Notes: generated from the letters alone by a model not told the origin. 27,326 nt of DNA from an uncultured Eubacteriales bacterium (GCA_900555855.1 USML01000011.1:1-27326), one strand, 5' to 3'. Shown: positions 7,869 through 17,415, counted from the stretch's first letter. Program-made: numbers and translations.

Positions 7869-7967
7869 ATGAAAAAAACACGGAGAAAGGTCACGCTGGA
7901 GGACGGCAACACATTGGAGATGTCCGTCTCCCATGAGGGGAGATTCGGCTCCGGGGTGGACGCATGA
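7869..7967 (+). CDS. 32-residue small protein coupled to the Clp ATPase gene
   Basis: A short [16 protein letters not shown] and on to GSGVDA, that I do not recognise. It has a convincing ribosome binding site (gcggagg, 7855-7860) and its TGA overlaps the next start in ATGA (7964-7967). The Clp gene itself has no strong ribosome binding site at that position beyond gaggggag upstream, so the arrangement looks like translational coupling. The peptide is basic at the N-terminus (KKTRRK), then polar, with no membrane segment or signal peptide. It could be a leader for coupling, an adaptor or degradation tag for the unfoldase, or merely an upstream start. No function is claimed. Confidence 0.6.
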   Translation: MKKTRRKVTLEDGNTLEMSVSHEGRFGSGVDA

Positions 7968-10174
7968 CGGAGCCGCGGTTTTCTCAGAGCGGGCGCAGCG
8001 CGCTGCTCCGGGCCTATCAGCTGGCCCGGGGCGCCTGCCACAGCTGGGTAGGGCCGGAGCATCTGCTGCTGGGGGCCATGCTGGAGGAATGCGGCCCCGG
8101 GCGGCTGCTGGAGCATCCGGAGGAGCTCGGCAAAAAGGCGGAGCAGCTGGCGCAGCAGCAGATGGGCCGGGGAAAAAGCGCCTCTCTGCCGGTGGTGCTG
8201 AGCCAGACGGCGGCCGACGCCATCCAGCGGGCGGCGCAGCTGGCGGAGGGGAGCGTTGCCGCCCGGGATCTGCTTTTGGCGCTGCTGGAGAGCGGCGACC
8301 CTGCCGTCTCCGCCATTTTGCAGCAGTGCGGCTGCGACGGAGAGACCCTGCGCCGCCGTCTGCGGCTGCGTCCCGCCGCGCCCAGAGCCGCCGCCAGGCG
8401 CTGCGAGCTGAAGCTGACCCTGCAGTTCGGCGAGGACATGACCGCCCGGGCGCTGGCCCACGGCTATGATCCCGTGGCCTGCCGGGACCGGGAGATCGCC
8501 CGGGTGATGCAGATCCTGGCCCGGCGGCAGAAGAGCAACCCCGTTTTGCTGGGCGAGGCCGGCGTGGGCAAGACGGCGGTGGTGGAGGGGCTGGCCCAGC
8601 GGATCGCCTTCGGCGAAGCGCCCGCCTGTCTGCTGGAGCGCAAGGTGATCGCCCTGCAGCTGGCTTCCATGGTGGCGGGGACGAAATACCGGGGCGAATT
8701 TGAAGAGCGGGTGGGCGCGATCCTTTCGGAGGTACGCGCCGCCGGCAATGTGATCCTGTTTCTGGACGAGCTGCACACCATCTGCGGCGCCGGCGCAGCG
8801 GAGGGCGCCATCGACCTGAGCAATCTGCTGAAGCCTGCGCTGGCCCGGGGCGGCCTGCAGGTCATCGGAGCCACCACCGGCGCGGAGTTCAAGAAATACA
8901 TCAGCCGGGACGCGGCGCTTTCCCGCCGGTTCCAGCCGGTGCCTGTGGCGGAGCCCTCTCCCCGGGAGACCGAGCTGATCCTTCGTGCCCTGCGGCCAAG
9001 GTATGAGCGGTACCATGGGGTGCTTATCACGGAAGGCGCCCTGCAGAGCGCGGTGCGGCTCTCGCCCCGCTGTATGCCCGGCAGATACGACCCTGATCGG
9101 TCGGTGGATCTGCTGGATGAGGCGGCGGCCTGCGCCGCGCTGCAGCGGGATAGAAAGGCAGAGCGCCGCCATGTGGTTCAGGTGGCGCGGCAGCTGCAGG
9201 GGGAGGACTGGCAGACGGAGGAGCAGCAGACCCAGCGGCTTTTGGGACTGGAGGAGCAGCTGAAGCAGGCTGTGCTGGGGCAGGAGAGCGCCGTGGCCGC
9301 CGTGGCCCGGGCCATGGTGCGGCGGAGCGCCTTTCCGGAGGAGCGGCGGCCCCGGGCGGGCTTTTTGCTTTGCGGGCCCAGCGGCGTGGGAAAGACCAGC
9401 CTGGCCCGGGCGCTGGCGCAGGAGCTTTATCCCGGACAAAGCAGCGGGCTGATCCGGCTGGATATGAGCGAATATATGGAAAAGCACGCGGCGGCCAGGC
9501 TCATCGGCGCACCGCCGGGCTATGTCGGCTATGGCGAGGGCGGCCAGCTTACCGAGCGGGTACGGGCAAGGCCCTGCAGCGTGGTGCTGCTGGACGAGGT
9601 GGAAAAGGCCCATCCGGATGTGCTCAATCTGCTGCTGCAGATCCTGGAGGAGGGCTGTCTTACCGACGGCACCGGTCAGAGCGTCAGCTTTCGGGAGACG
9701 GTGCTGGTGCTCACCTCCAATCTGGGGGCGGAGCACTGGATGGGGCGGCAGCAGGCGGGCTTTGTGCGGGAGGAGCGCGCCCGGGCCTGCGAGGAGCAGA
9801 TCCGGAAGGAGCTGCGCCAGACCCTGCGGCCGGAGCTTCTGGGCAGGCTGGACGGCGTCGTCATGTTCCGTCCGCTGGAGCGGGAGCAGCTGCGGGCCAT
9901 CCTCCGGCTGGAGCTGGAGCGGCTGCGACAGGGCTGTCTGGCCCGGGGCGTGACCCTCTGCTGGACGGAGGACTGCGAGACGCTGCTGCTGGACCATGGA
10001 GCCGATCCGGCCCAGGGCGCCCGGCCGCTGCGCCGGGCGGTGGAGACGCTGGCGGAGGAACCGCTGGCGCTGGCGCTTTTGCAGAGCGGCGAAGCCGGAA
10101 GCGTTTGCCTGCAGGCGGAAAACGGACGGCTGATCCCCCATTGGCAGGAGAGCCGCCAGCCGGCGGCGCAGTAA
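7964..10174 (+). CDS. Clp family AAA+ unfoldase, ClpA/ClpC-like, without M-domain
   Basis: A 736-residue two-ring ATPase that would unfold substrates and feed them to ClpP. An N-terminal double Clp_N repeat (about 1-135) is followed by AAA1 with Walker A GEAGVGKT (197-204) and Walker B ILFLDE (264-269), and AAA2 with Walker A GPSGVGKT (471-478) and Walker B VVLLDE (540-545). The pore-type motif GYVGYGEGG and the SNLGA sensor are present. An AGF tripeptide (598-600) sits where the ClpP-docking IGF/VGF loop occurs in ClpA/ClpC. The two Walker lysines are 274 residues apart, close to ClpA and some 60 fewer than ClpC, so the coiled-coil M-domain that binds MecA/McsB adaptors is missing. The start overlaps the upstream small ORF. 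No ctsR, mcsA or mcsB lies nearby. Subfamily naming is uncertain. Confidence 0.92.
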   Translation: MTEPRFSQSGRSALLRAYQLARGACHSWVGPEHLLLGAMLEECGPGRLLEHPEELGKKAEQLAQQQMGRGKSASLPVVLSQTAADAIQRAAQLAEGSVAARDLLLALLESGDPAVSAILQQCGCDGETLRRRLRLRPAAPRAAARRCELKLTLQFGEDMTARALAHGYDPVACRDREIARVMQILARRQKSNPVLLGEAGVGKTAVVEGLAQRIAFGEAPACLLERKVIALQLASMVAGTKYRGEFEERVGAILSEVRAAGNVILFLDELHTICGAGAAEGAIDLSNLLKPALARGGLQVIGATTGAEFKKYISRDAALSRRFQPVPVAEPSPRETELILRALRPRYERYHGVLITEGALQSAVRLSPRCMPGRYDPDRSVDLLDEAAACAALQRDRKAERRHVVQVARQLQGEDWQTEEQQTQRLLGLEEQLKQAVLGQESAVAAVARAMVRRSAFPEERRPRAGFLLCGPSGVGKTSLARALAQELYPGQSSGLIRLDMSEYMEKHAAARLIGAPPGYVGYGEGGQLTERVRARPCSVVLLDEVEKAHPDVLNLLLQILEEGCLTDGTGQSVSFRETVLVLTSNLGAEHWMGRQQAGFVREERARACEEQIRKELRQTLRPELLGRLDGVVMFRPLEREQLRAILRLELERLRQGCLARGVTLCWTEDCETLLLDHGADPAQGARPLRRAVETLAEEPLALALLQSGEAGSVCLQAENGRLIPHWQESRQPAAQ

Positions 10175-10235
10175 AGCGGGCCGGGGCGTTCCTGCCGGAA
10201 AAGCGCCCGGAAAAGCGGGCTTTCGGCGGCTGCCG

Positions 10236-10265
10236 GCGCATTTCCTTCGGGAAATGCGCTTTTTT
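10236..10265 (+). terminator. Intrinsic terminator after the Clp gene
   Basis: A perfect 10-bp stem gcgcatttcc/ggaaatgcgc with a TTCG tetraloop is followed by six T. Confidence 0.95.
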
Positions 10266-10278
10266 GCGTTCCTTTCTC

Positions 10279-10307
10279 TTGCAACGGGCCGCGGAAGAAG
10301 CTATAAT
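10279..10307 (+). promoter_or_regulatory. Promoter of gltX
   Basis: TTGCAA (10279-10284) and TATAAT (10302-10307), 17-bp spacer; the leader is about 35 nt, too short for a T-box. Confidence 0.82.
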
Positions 10308-10347
10308 AAAGTGATATCATGTATTTTTATTTAGGAGTGACATAGAG

Positions 10348-11997
10348 ATGACCGATCCCATCCGTCTTGCCCAGCTTCTGTTTCCCCATGTGACCCAAAC
10401 GCCGGAGCAGCTGCTGGAGAAGCAATTCCCGCCCAGAGACCTGAAGGAGGGCGCACAGGTGACCCGCTTCGCCCCCAGCCCCACGGGCTTTCTGCACATC
10501 GGCGGCGTTTTTTCCGCCATGATTTCCGAGCGGGTGGCCCACACCACCGGCGGCAGGGTCATCCTGCGCATCGAGGACACCGATAAAAAGCGCGAGGTGG
10601 AGGGCGGCGTCCGGCTCATTGCTCAGGGCCTGCGGGATTTTGGCATTACCTTTGACGAGGGCGCGGTGGACGATGAGACGGAGACCGGCGCTTACGGCCC
10701 CTACACGCAGAGCCGCCGGGCGGAATACTACCATGTGTTCTGCAAGGCGCTGGTGGAGAAGGGCCTTGCCTATCCCTGCTTCTGCACGGCGGAGGAGATC
10801 GACGCCATTCGTCAGGCCCAGGAGGCGCAGGGCATTACGCCGGGCTATTGGGGCGAATATGCCCGCTGCCGGGAGCTGACGCTGGAGCAGGTGGAGGAAC
10901 GGCTGCAGGCGGGCATGCCCTATGTGCTGCGGCTGCGCTCCCCGGGAAAGCCCGGCGGAAGAGTGAAGTTCCGGGACGCCATCCGCGGCGACATCGAGAT
11001 GGAGGAAAACTTCGTGGATGTGGTGCTGCTCAAGAGCGACGGCATCCCCACCTATCATTTTGCCCATGTGGTGGACGATACGCTGATGCGGGTGACGCAG
11101 GTGGTCCGGGGCGACGAATGGATCGCTTCCGCGCCCATCCATCTGCAGCTGTTCTGGCTGTGCGGCCTGAAGGCCCCGAAATACGCCCATATCGCCCCCA
11201 TCATGAAGGAGGAGGACGGCTCCCGGCGCAAGCTCTCCAAGCGGAAGGATCCGGAGGCGGCCGTCAGCTATTTCACTCAGGAGGGTTATCCGGCGGAGGC
11301 CGTGATGGAATATCTGCTCACCATCGCCAATTCCAATTTTGAGGACTGGCGGCGGCAGAACAAGGACGCCCACTACACCCAGTTCCCCTTCAAGCTGAAC
11401 AAGATGAGCGCCTCCGGCGCGCTGTTTGACCTGAAAAAGCTGCAGAGCGTCTCGGCGGAGGTCATCTCCCGGATGACTGCGGAGGAGGTGTATGTCCAGG
11501 CGCTGGCCTGGGCCCAGCGCTTCGACGCCCAGCTGGCCGGGCTGCTGCAGCAGGACGCGGACTATGCCAAAGGGCTGTTTTCCATCGACCGGGGCGGCAA
11601 AAAGCCCCGGAAGGATATCGTCCGCTGGAGCGATGTCCGCAGCTATGCCGCCTATTTCTACGATCCGCTGTTCTGCCGGGAGGAGACGCTGGAGCTGGAG
11701 CCCGCCCTGCAGAAGCAGGTGCTGGACGCATATCTGCCGGCGATGGACTGCGGCGACGACAAGGACGCCTGGTTCGGCAAAATGAAGGAGCTCTGCCCGG
11801 CGCTGGGCCTTTCCCCCGATGTGAAGGCCTATAAGGCCGCGCCGGAGCAGTTCCGGGGGCATGTGGGCGATGTGAGCGCTGTGGTGCGCATGGCCGTCAC
11901 CGGACGGAAAAACACCCCCGATCTTCACGCGATCATGGCCCTTCTGGGGCAGGAGACCTGCGCCCGGCGCATCCGGGAATACCGGGACAGCCTGTAA
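10348..11997 (+). CDS. gltX: Glutamate--tRNA ligase
   Basis: Class I aminoacyl-tRNA synthetase that charges tRNA-Glu, and tRNA-Gln if non-discriminating. The Rossmann catalytic domain has APSPTGFLHIGG (42-53, HIGH-type signature at 50-53), RIEDTD and the KMSKS equivalent KLSKR (295-299). A C-terminal anticodon-binding helical region follows. At 549 residues it is longer than the usual roughly 490, with an extra N-terminal segment of about 35 residues before the catalytic core. The ATG follows taggagtg and sits behind a near-consensus promoter. glnS follows 53 nt downstream. With GlnRS present the enzyme may be discriminating, which is inference. Confidence 0.94.
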   Translation: MTDPIRLAQLLFPHVTQTPEQLLEKQFPPRDLKEGAQVTRFAPSPTGFLHIGGVFSAMISERVAHTTGGRVILRIEDTDKKREVEGGVRLIAQGLRDFGITFDEGAVDDETETGAYGPYTQSRRAEYYHVFCKALVEKGLAYPCFCTAEEIDAIRQAQEAQGITPGYWGEYARCRELTLEQVEERLQAGMPYVLRLRSPGKPGGRVKFRDAIRGDIEMEENFVDVVLLKSDGIPTYHFAHVVDDTLMRVTQVVRGDEWIASAPIHLQLFWLCGLKAPKYAHIAPIMKEEDGSRRKLSKRKDPEAAVSYFTQEGYPAEAVMEYLLTIANSNFEDWRRQNKDAHYTQFPFKLNKMSASGALFDLKKLQSVSAEVISRMTAEEVYVQALAWAQRFDAQLAGLLQQDADYAKGLFSIDRGGKKPRKDIVRWSDVRSYAAYFYDPLFCREETLELEPALQKQVLDAYLPAMDCGDDKDAWFGKMKELCPALGLSPDVKAYKAAPEQFRGHVGDVSAVVRMAVTGRKNTPDLHAIMALLGQETCARRIREYRDSL

Positions 11998-12050
11998 AGC
12001 CCGGAAAGCGTAAATAATCAAAAAACATCAATATTAAGGAGAGCTCCAAT

Positions 12051-13736
12051 ATGGAAGAAGAGATCAAGACCACCGGCGCAGCCGGCAATTTTATCGAAGA
12101 ATTCATCAAGGAAGACCTCGCCCCCGGCGGACGCTTTGAAGGCAAAAAGGTCCACACCCGTTTTCCCCCGGAGCCCAACGGCTATCTGCACATCGGCCAC
12201 TGCAAGGCCCTGTGTATCGACTTTGGCACGGCGGAAAAGTTCGGCGGCCTGTGCAACCTGCGCTTTGACGATACCAACCCCGCCAAGGAGGATACCGAGT
12301 TTGTGGAGGCCATTCAGGAGGATATCCACTGGCTGGGCTTCGACTGGGGCGACCGGCTGTTTTACGGCTCCGATTATTTCGAGAAGGACTATGAATACGC
12401 CGTGGAGCTGATCCGAAAGGGCCTGGCCTATGTCTGCGAGCTGACGCCGGAGGAGTTTTCCAAATACCGGGGCGACACCCAGCATCCTGCCGTCAGCCCC
12501 TGGCGGGACCGGCCGGTGGAGGAGAGCCTGGAGCTGTTTGAGCGCATGAAAAACGGCGAGTTCCCCGAGGGAAAATATACCCTGCGGGCCAAGATCGACC
12601 TGGCCTCCGGCAACTTCAATATGCGGGACCCGGTGATCTACCGGATCCGCTACATCGAGCACCACCGGCAGGGCACCAAGTGGTGTATTTTCCCCATGTA
12701 TGATTTTGCCCATCCCATTCAGGACGCGCTGGAGCATATCACCCATTCCCTTTGCTCACTGGAATATGAGGACCATCGCCCCCTGTACGATTGGGTCATC
12801 AACCATGTTTCCGTCCCCTCCAAGCCCCGGCAGATCGAGTTTGCCCGGCTGGGCATCGACCATACCGTCATGTCCAAGCGCAAGCTCCGCCAGCTGGTGG
12901 AGGAGAAGAAGGTCTCCGGCTGGGACGACCCCCGGATGCCAACCCTCTGCGGCCTGCGCCGGAGAGGCTATACCGCCGCCGCCATCCGCAATTTCTGCGA
13001 GCGCATCGGCGTGGCCAAGGTGTCCAGCACGGTGGAATACGCCTTTCTGGAGCACTGCCTGCGGGAGGATCTGAACGAGCACGCCCGCCGGGTGATGGCG
13101 GTGCTGCGGCCCGTCAAGCTGATCATCACCAACTATCCCGAGGGAAAGCGCGAGACCTTCGAGGTGGAAAACAACCCCAACCGCCCCGAGGACGGCACCC
13201 ATACCGTCACCTTCTCCCGGGAGCTTTATGTGGAGCGCGAGGACTTTCTGGAGACGCCGGTGCCCAAATATAAGCGTCTGTTCCCCGGCGGCCCGGAATG
13301 CCGCCTGAAGGGCGCTTATCTCATCACCTGCACCGGCTGTAAAAAGAACGACGACGGCAGCATCGCGGAGATCTATGCAGAATACGATCCCGATTCCCGG
13401 GGCGGCGACCCGGCGGATGGCCGCAAGGTCAAGGGCGCAACGCTTCACTGGGTGGACGCCGCCACTGCGGTGGACGCAGAGGTGCGGCTTTATGACGAGC
13501 TGTTCTGCGACGCAAACCCCGACGCCTTTGAGGGCGGCTTCCTGGCCTGCCTGAACCCGGCTTCTCTGGAGATCCTCAGCGGCTGCAAGGTGGAAAAGAG
13601 CCTGGAAAACGCGCAGGCCCCGGCAGACTTCCAGTTCATGCGGCTGGGCTATTTCGCCGTGGACAATCAGGACAGCCGTCCCGGACATCTGGTGTTTAAC
13701 CGGGCGGTGGCGCTGAAGGACAGCTTTAAGAAATAA
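12051..13736 (+). CDS. glnS: Glutamine--tRNA ligase
   Basis: Class I synthetase charging tRNA-Gln directly. It has 561 residues, the GlnRS size. PPEPNGYLHIGH (HIGH motif) lies near residues 40-51, RFDDTNP follows, and VMSKRKL is the KMSKS loop. The GlnRS-specific C-terminal anticodon-binding beta barrels continue to SFKK. Most Firmicutes lack GlnRS and use GatCAB amidation, so this is probably an ancient lateral acquisition, seen in some Clostridia. Start ATG 12051 follows ttaaggag. The TAA overlaps the next ATG in TAATG, coupling it to the cysteine desulfurase gene. Confidence 0.95.
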   Translation: MEEEIKTTGAAGNFIEEFIKEDLAPGGRFEGKKVHTRFPPEPNGYLHIGHCKALCIDFGTAEKFGGLCNLRFDDTNPAKEDTEFVEAIQEDIHWLGFDWGDRLFYGSDYFEKDYEYAVELIRKGLAYVCELTPEEFSKYRGDTQHPAVSPWRDRPVEESLELFERMKNGEFPEGKYTLRAKIDLASGNFNMRDPVIYRIRYIEHHRQGTKWCIFPMYDFAHPIQDALEHITHSLCSLEYEDHRPLYDWVINHVSVPSKPRQIEFARLGIDHTVMSKRKLRQLVEEKKVSGWDDPRMPTLCGLRRRGYTAAAIRNFCERIGVAKVSSTVEYAFLEHCLREDLNEHARRVMAVLRPVKLIITNYPEGKRETFEVENNPNRPEDGTHTVTFSRELYVEREDFLETPVPKYKRLFPGGPECRLKGAYLITCTGCKKNDDGSIAEIYAEYDPDSRGGDPADGRKVKGATLHWVDAATAVDAEVRLYDELFCDANPDAFEGGFLACLNPASLEILSGCKVEKSLENAQAPADFQFMRLGYFAVDNQDSRPGHLVFNRAVALKDSFKK

Positions 13737-14848
13737 TGGAATATTATCTGGACAATGCCGCCACCACGGCTCCCATCCCCGCCGCCCGGGCGGCGGCGGA
13801 GCGGGCCATGGACGATTTCGGCAACCCCGGCTCGCTCCATGCGCCGGGCCGCAGGGCCCGCGCCCTGCTGGAGGAGAGCCGGGCGGCGGTGGCGGCGGCG
13901 CTGGGAACGGAGCCTGCCTGCATCACCTTTACCTCCGGCGGCACGGAGAGCATCAATACCGCCATCCGGTGCGGCGCGCGGAAAAACCGGCATCTGGGCC
14001 GGCAGCTGGTCTCCACCCAGATCGAGCACGACGCCACGCTGAACACCCTCAAGGATCTGCGGCAGCAGGACTGGGAGGTGACGCTGGTCCCGCCGGAGCG
14101 GGACGGCCGGGTGACGCTCCCGGCGCTGCAGGCTGCGCTGCGGCCGGATACGGCGCTGGTCTCCGTCATGGGCGTCTGCAACGAGACGGGCGCCGTCCTG
14201 CCTGTCCGGGCGCTGAAGGAGGCCATGGGGGCGGTCTGTCCCCGGGCGCTGCTCCATGTGGACGGCGTGCAGGCCTTCTGCAAGATCCCCCTGCCGCTGG
14301 ACTGCATCGACCTGCTGAGCCTTTCCGCCCACAAGATCGGCGGGCTCAAGGGCAGCGGGGCGCTATATATCCGCCGGGGGCTGACGCTGCCGCCGCTGCT
14401 GTTTGGCGGCGGGCAGGAAAACGGTCTGCGCTCCGGCACGGAGGCCATGCCCCAGATCGCGGCCTTTGCTGCCGCCGCGCAGCAGAGAAGCGCGCATTTT
14501 GCGGAGGACCGGGCCCATATGGCCGCCCTGCGGCAGCGGCTGCTGCAGGGGGCGGCGGCGCTGGGCTGCGCGGTGAATACGCCGGAGGACGGCGCGCCTC
14601 ATGTGGTGAATCTTTCTCCCTGCAAGGGCCGCAGCGAGGTCTATATCCGCATCCTTTCCGACCGGGGCATCTATGTCTCCGGCGGCAGCGCCTGCGCCCG
14701 GGGAAAAAAATCCCATGTACTGACCGCCATGCGCCTGCCGGGGAGCAATGTGGACGCGGCCCTGCGGGTGAGCTTTTGCCCGGAGACGCCGGCGGAGGCG
14801 GTGGACGCCTTTCTGGACGCGCTGCGGGAAGCGGAAAAGCTGTTTTGA
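13736..14848 (+). CDS. Cysteine desulfurase (NifS/IscS-like), probable ThiI partner
   Basis: A PLP enzyme that takes sulfur from cysteine as a protein-bound persulfide. It has 370 residues. It starts EYYLDNAATT. TSGGTESIN binds the PLP phosphate, His98 stacks on PLP, HVDGVQ has Asp176, SAHKIGG has the PLP lysine K200, and SGGSACARG has catalytic Cys320. thiI follows about 115 nt downstream, the same pairing as NifZ-ThiI of Bacillus subtilis, where the desulfurase is dedicated to ThiI. No iscU/sufU scaffold is nearby, which supports tRNA thiolation rather than general Fe-S assembly. It overlaps the glnS stop by 1 nt, so expression is likely linked. Confidence 0.93.
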   Translation: MEYYLDNAATTAPIPAARAAAERAMDDFGNPGSLHAPGRRARALLEESRAAVAAALGTEPACITFTSGGTESINTAIRCGARKNRHLGRQLVSTQIEHDATLNTLKDLRQQDWEVTLVPPERDGRVTLPALQAALRPDTALVSVMGVCNETGAVLPVRALKEAMGAVCPRALLHVDGVQAFCKIPLPLDCIDLLSLSAHKIGGLKGSGALYIRRGLTLPPLLFGGGQENGLRSGTEAMPQIAAFAAAAQQRSAHFAEDRAHMAALRQRLLQGAAALGCAVNTPEDGAPHVVNLSPCKGRSEVYIRILSDRGIYVSGGSACARGKKSHVLTAMRLPGSNVDAALRVSFCPETPAEAVDAFLDALREAEKLF

Positions 14849-14962
14849 CGGAAAGGGCGGAGGGCATTTTCCGGCTTTGGGCGCGCTTTTTCCGGGGCGC
14901 GGCAGGGCTTTGCCTTTTCGCAGGGTCTGGTATTTGAAAGATTTAAGGTGGGTTACCCAAAG

Positions 14963-16132
14963 ATGAGAGAAGTTTTGCTTTGTAAATGCGGCGAGCTGGT
15001 GCTTAAGGGCCTGAATCGCCGTAAATTTGAGGAGCGGCTCAACCGGACGCTCTACTGGCGGCTGAAAAAGGTGGGCGATTTCAAGATCCACAGCTGTCAG
15101 TCCACTATCTATGTGGAGCCGCAGGATGAGAATATCTCCATGGAGCGGGCGCTGGAGGTCTGCCGGAAGGTGTTCGGCGTGGTGGGCGTCTGCCGGGCGG
15201 CGGTCTGTGAAAAAAATATTGAGGATATCAAGCAGAAGGCCGGAGAATATCTCCGGGAGACGCTGGCGGGCGTCCGCACCTATAAGGTGGAGACCCGCCG
15301 GGCGGACAAGCGCTTTCCCCTGACCTCTCCGGAGATCAGCAGGGAGGTGGGCGGCTATCTCAGCGACCTTTATGACCATCTGCAGGCGCAGATGGAGGAT
15401 CCCCAGATCACCGTCAAGGTGGAGATCCGGGAGGAGCATGCCTTTGTCAGCGCGGGGACTGTCCCCGGCGCCGGCGGCCTGCCGGTGGGAACCTCCGGAC
15501 GGGGGATGCTGCTGCTCAGCGGCGGGATCGATTCCCCCGTGGCGGGCTGGATGATGGCAAAGCGGGGCATGGAGCTTTGCGGCGTGCATTTCTTCAGCTA
15601 TCCCTACACCTCGCCGGAGGCAAAGCAGAAGGTGCTGGAGCTGGCGGAGGTGCTGGCGGGCTGGTGCGGCAGGATCAGCGTCACCGTCATCCCCTTCACC
15701 CATATCCAGACGGAGATCCGGGACAAGTGCAAGGAGGATTATTTTACGCTGGTGATGCGCCGCTTTATGATGCGGCTGGCGGAAAAGACTGCGCAGGCGC
15801 AGGAATGCCAGTGCCTGATCACCGGCGAGAGCCTGGCCCAGGTAGCCAGCCAGACGGTGCAGGCCATTCACACCACCAACGCCGTCTGCACGCTGCCGGT
15901 GCTGCGGCCGGTGATCGGCATGGACAAGGAGGAGATCATCACCGTGGCCCGCCGGGTCGGAACCATGGATATCTCTATCCTGCCCTATGAGGACTGCTGC
16001 ACCGTCTTCACCCCCAAGCATCCCCAGACCAAGCCAAGGCTGGAATATGTGGAGGAGGAAGAACGGAAGCTGGAGGTGGAGGCGCTGGTGGCGGAAGCGC
16101 TGGCTGGCGCGGAGACCCTCGTCATCGGATAA
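14963..16132 (+). CDS. thiI: tRNA 4-thiouridine synthase ThiI
   Basis: Adenylates uridine-8 of tRNA and transfers sulfur to give 4-thiouridine; in some bacteria it also serves thiazole synthesis. It has 389 residues. An N-terminal ferredoxin-like and THUMP region (about 1-165) is followed by the PP-loop ATPase domain with LLSGGIDSPVAG (184-195), ITGESLAQVASQT and the family motif PYEDCC. The C-terminal rhodanese domain of the E. coli enzyme is absent, as in Firmicutes. I chose ATG 14963, which follows aaggtggg; the in-frame GTG at 14948 overlaps that site and adds five residues. The upstream cysteine desulfurase is the expected sulfur donor. Confidence 0.94.
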   Translation: MREVLLCKCGELVLKGLNRRKFEERLNRTLYWRLKKVGDFKIHSCQSTIYVEPQDENISMERALEVCRKVFGVVGVCRAAVCEKNIEDIKQKAGEYLRETLAGVRTYKVETRRADKRFPLTSPEISREVGGYLSDLYDHLQAQMEDPQITVKVEIREEHAFVSAGTVPGAGGLPVGTSGRGMLLLSGGIDSPVAGWMMAKRGMELCGVHFFSYPYTSPEAKQKVLELAEVLAGWCGRISVTVIPFTHIQTEIRDKCKEDYFTLVMRRFMMRLAEKTAQAQECQCLITGESLAQVASQTVQAIHTTNAVCTLPVLRPVIGMDKEEIITVARRVGTMDISILPYEDCCTVFTPKHPQTKPRLEYVEEEERKLEVEALVAEALAGAETLVIG

Positions 16133-16179
16133 GCGGCGGGATCTTCTCCGCGCAAAAAACGAACGGGAGGCGGAAAAGC

Positions 16180-17415
16180 ATGAACTGTGAGCTGTTGGCC
16201 GTGGGGACGGAGCTGCTGCTGGGCGAGATCGCCAATACCGACGGTCAGATGATCGCCCAGGGGCTCAGCGAGCACGGCATCAATGTTTATTGGCAGACGG
16301 TGGTGGGGGATAACCCGGGCCGTCTGCGGCAGGCGCTGGACATCGCCCGGAGCCGGGCGGATATCATCATCACCACCGGCGGGCTGGGGCCCACGGCCGA
16401 CGACCTCACCAAGGAGACCGTGGCCGCCGCCTTCGGCAAAAGGCTCTATACCGATCCGGAGCAGCTGGCCCGGCTGAAGGAGCGTATGGGCCCGCGGATG
16501 ACGCCCAACAACCTGAAGCAGGCGGACCTGCCCGAGGGCTGCACCGTTTTGGAAAACGACTGGGGGACGGCGCCGGGCTGTGCCTTTGCGGCAAGCGGCA
16601 TCCATGTGATCATGCTGCCCGGCCCGCCCCGGGAGTGCCGGCCCATGTTTCTTTACCGGGCGGTGCCCTATCTGGAAAAGCTTCAGGGCGGCGTTATCGG
16701 GAGCCGGTATGTGAAGATCTTCGGCGTGGGTGAAAGCTCCATGGAGACGCTGGTCAAGCCCCTGATGGATCGGCTGGAGGGCGTTACCATGGCCCCCTAC
16801 GCCAAGGAGGGCGAATGTGAGCTTCGCATCACCGCCCGGGCGGAGACAAAGGAGGCCGCGCTGGCCCTCTGCGATCCGGTGGTGGCGCAGGTAAGGGATA
16901 TTCTTGGAACGCATGTGTATGGTGTGGATGTTTCCTCATTGGAGGAACGGGTGGTGCAGGGCCTGCGGCAGCAGGGCCTCACGATCGCGCTGGCGGAGAG
17001 CTGCACCGGCGGCCTGGTCGCCAAGCGCATCACGGATATCGCGGGGGCCTCGGAGGTGTTTGGCTTTGGCTGCGTCACCTATAGCAACGCGGCCAAGCAG
17101 CGGCTGCTGGGCGTCTCGGCGGAGACGCTGGAGCGCTGCACCGCCGTCAGCGAGCAGACGGCGCTGGAGATGGCAAGAGGCGTCCGGGCGCTCAGCGGCG
17201 CGGATATCGGCCTCAGCGTCACCGGCTATGCGGGCCCGGGCGGCGGCACGGAGGAGCACCCGGTGGGAACGGTCTTCATCGGGCTCAGCTGGGCGGGCGG
17301 AGAACGGGTGGTCTGCCCGGAGCGGCGCTATATGCGCTCCCGGGAGCAGGTCCGCCGGTCTGCCGCCAGCCACGCGCTGGATCTGGTGCGGCGGGAGGTG
17401 CTGGAGCGGGCATGA
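16180..17415 (+). CDS. cinA: CinA-like protein (COG1058 domain plus NMN amidohydrolase domain)
   Basis: A 411-residue two-domain protein. The N-terminal MoCF-like COG1058 domain carries GTELLLGEI and TGGLGPTADD; in studied members it hydrolyses ADP-ribose. The C-terminal CinA/PncC domain, from about residue 255, has ESCTGGL and TGYAGPGGGT; it deamidates nicotinamide mononucleotide. Together these clean up or recycle NAD by-products. The name comes from competence induction, but no competence gene is visible here. The ATG follows gggaggcgg. The last codons overlap the next gene in ATGA, an ADP-ribose pyrophosphatase, which fits the same substrate. Confidence 0.94.
   Translation: MNCELLAVGTELLLGEIANTDGQMIAQGLSEHGINVYWQTVVGDNPGRLRQALDIARSRADIIITTGGLGPTADDLTKETVAAAFGKRLYTDPEQLARLKERMGPRMTPNNLKQADLPEGCTVLENDWGTAPGCAFAASGIHVIMLPGPPRECRPMFLYRAVPYLEKLQGGVIGSRYVKIFGVGESSMETLVKPLMDRLEGVTMAPYAKEGECELRITARAETKEAALALCDPVVAQVRDILGTHVYGVDVSSLEERVVQGLRQQGLTIALAESCTGGLVAKRITDIAGASEVFGFGCVTYSNAAKQRLLGVSAETLERCTAVSEQTALEMARGVRALSGADIGLSVTGYAGPGGGTEEHPVGTVFIGLSWAGGERVVCPERRYMRSREQVRRSAASHALDLVRREVLERA

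Noticed and set aside
10308..10347. T-box or other leader control of gltX/glnS
   Set aside because: The leader after the promoter is only about 35 nt, and the gltX-glnS gap is 53 nt with no T-box conserved block or terminator.
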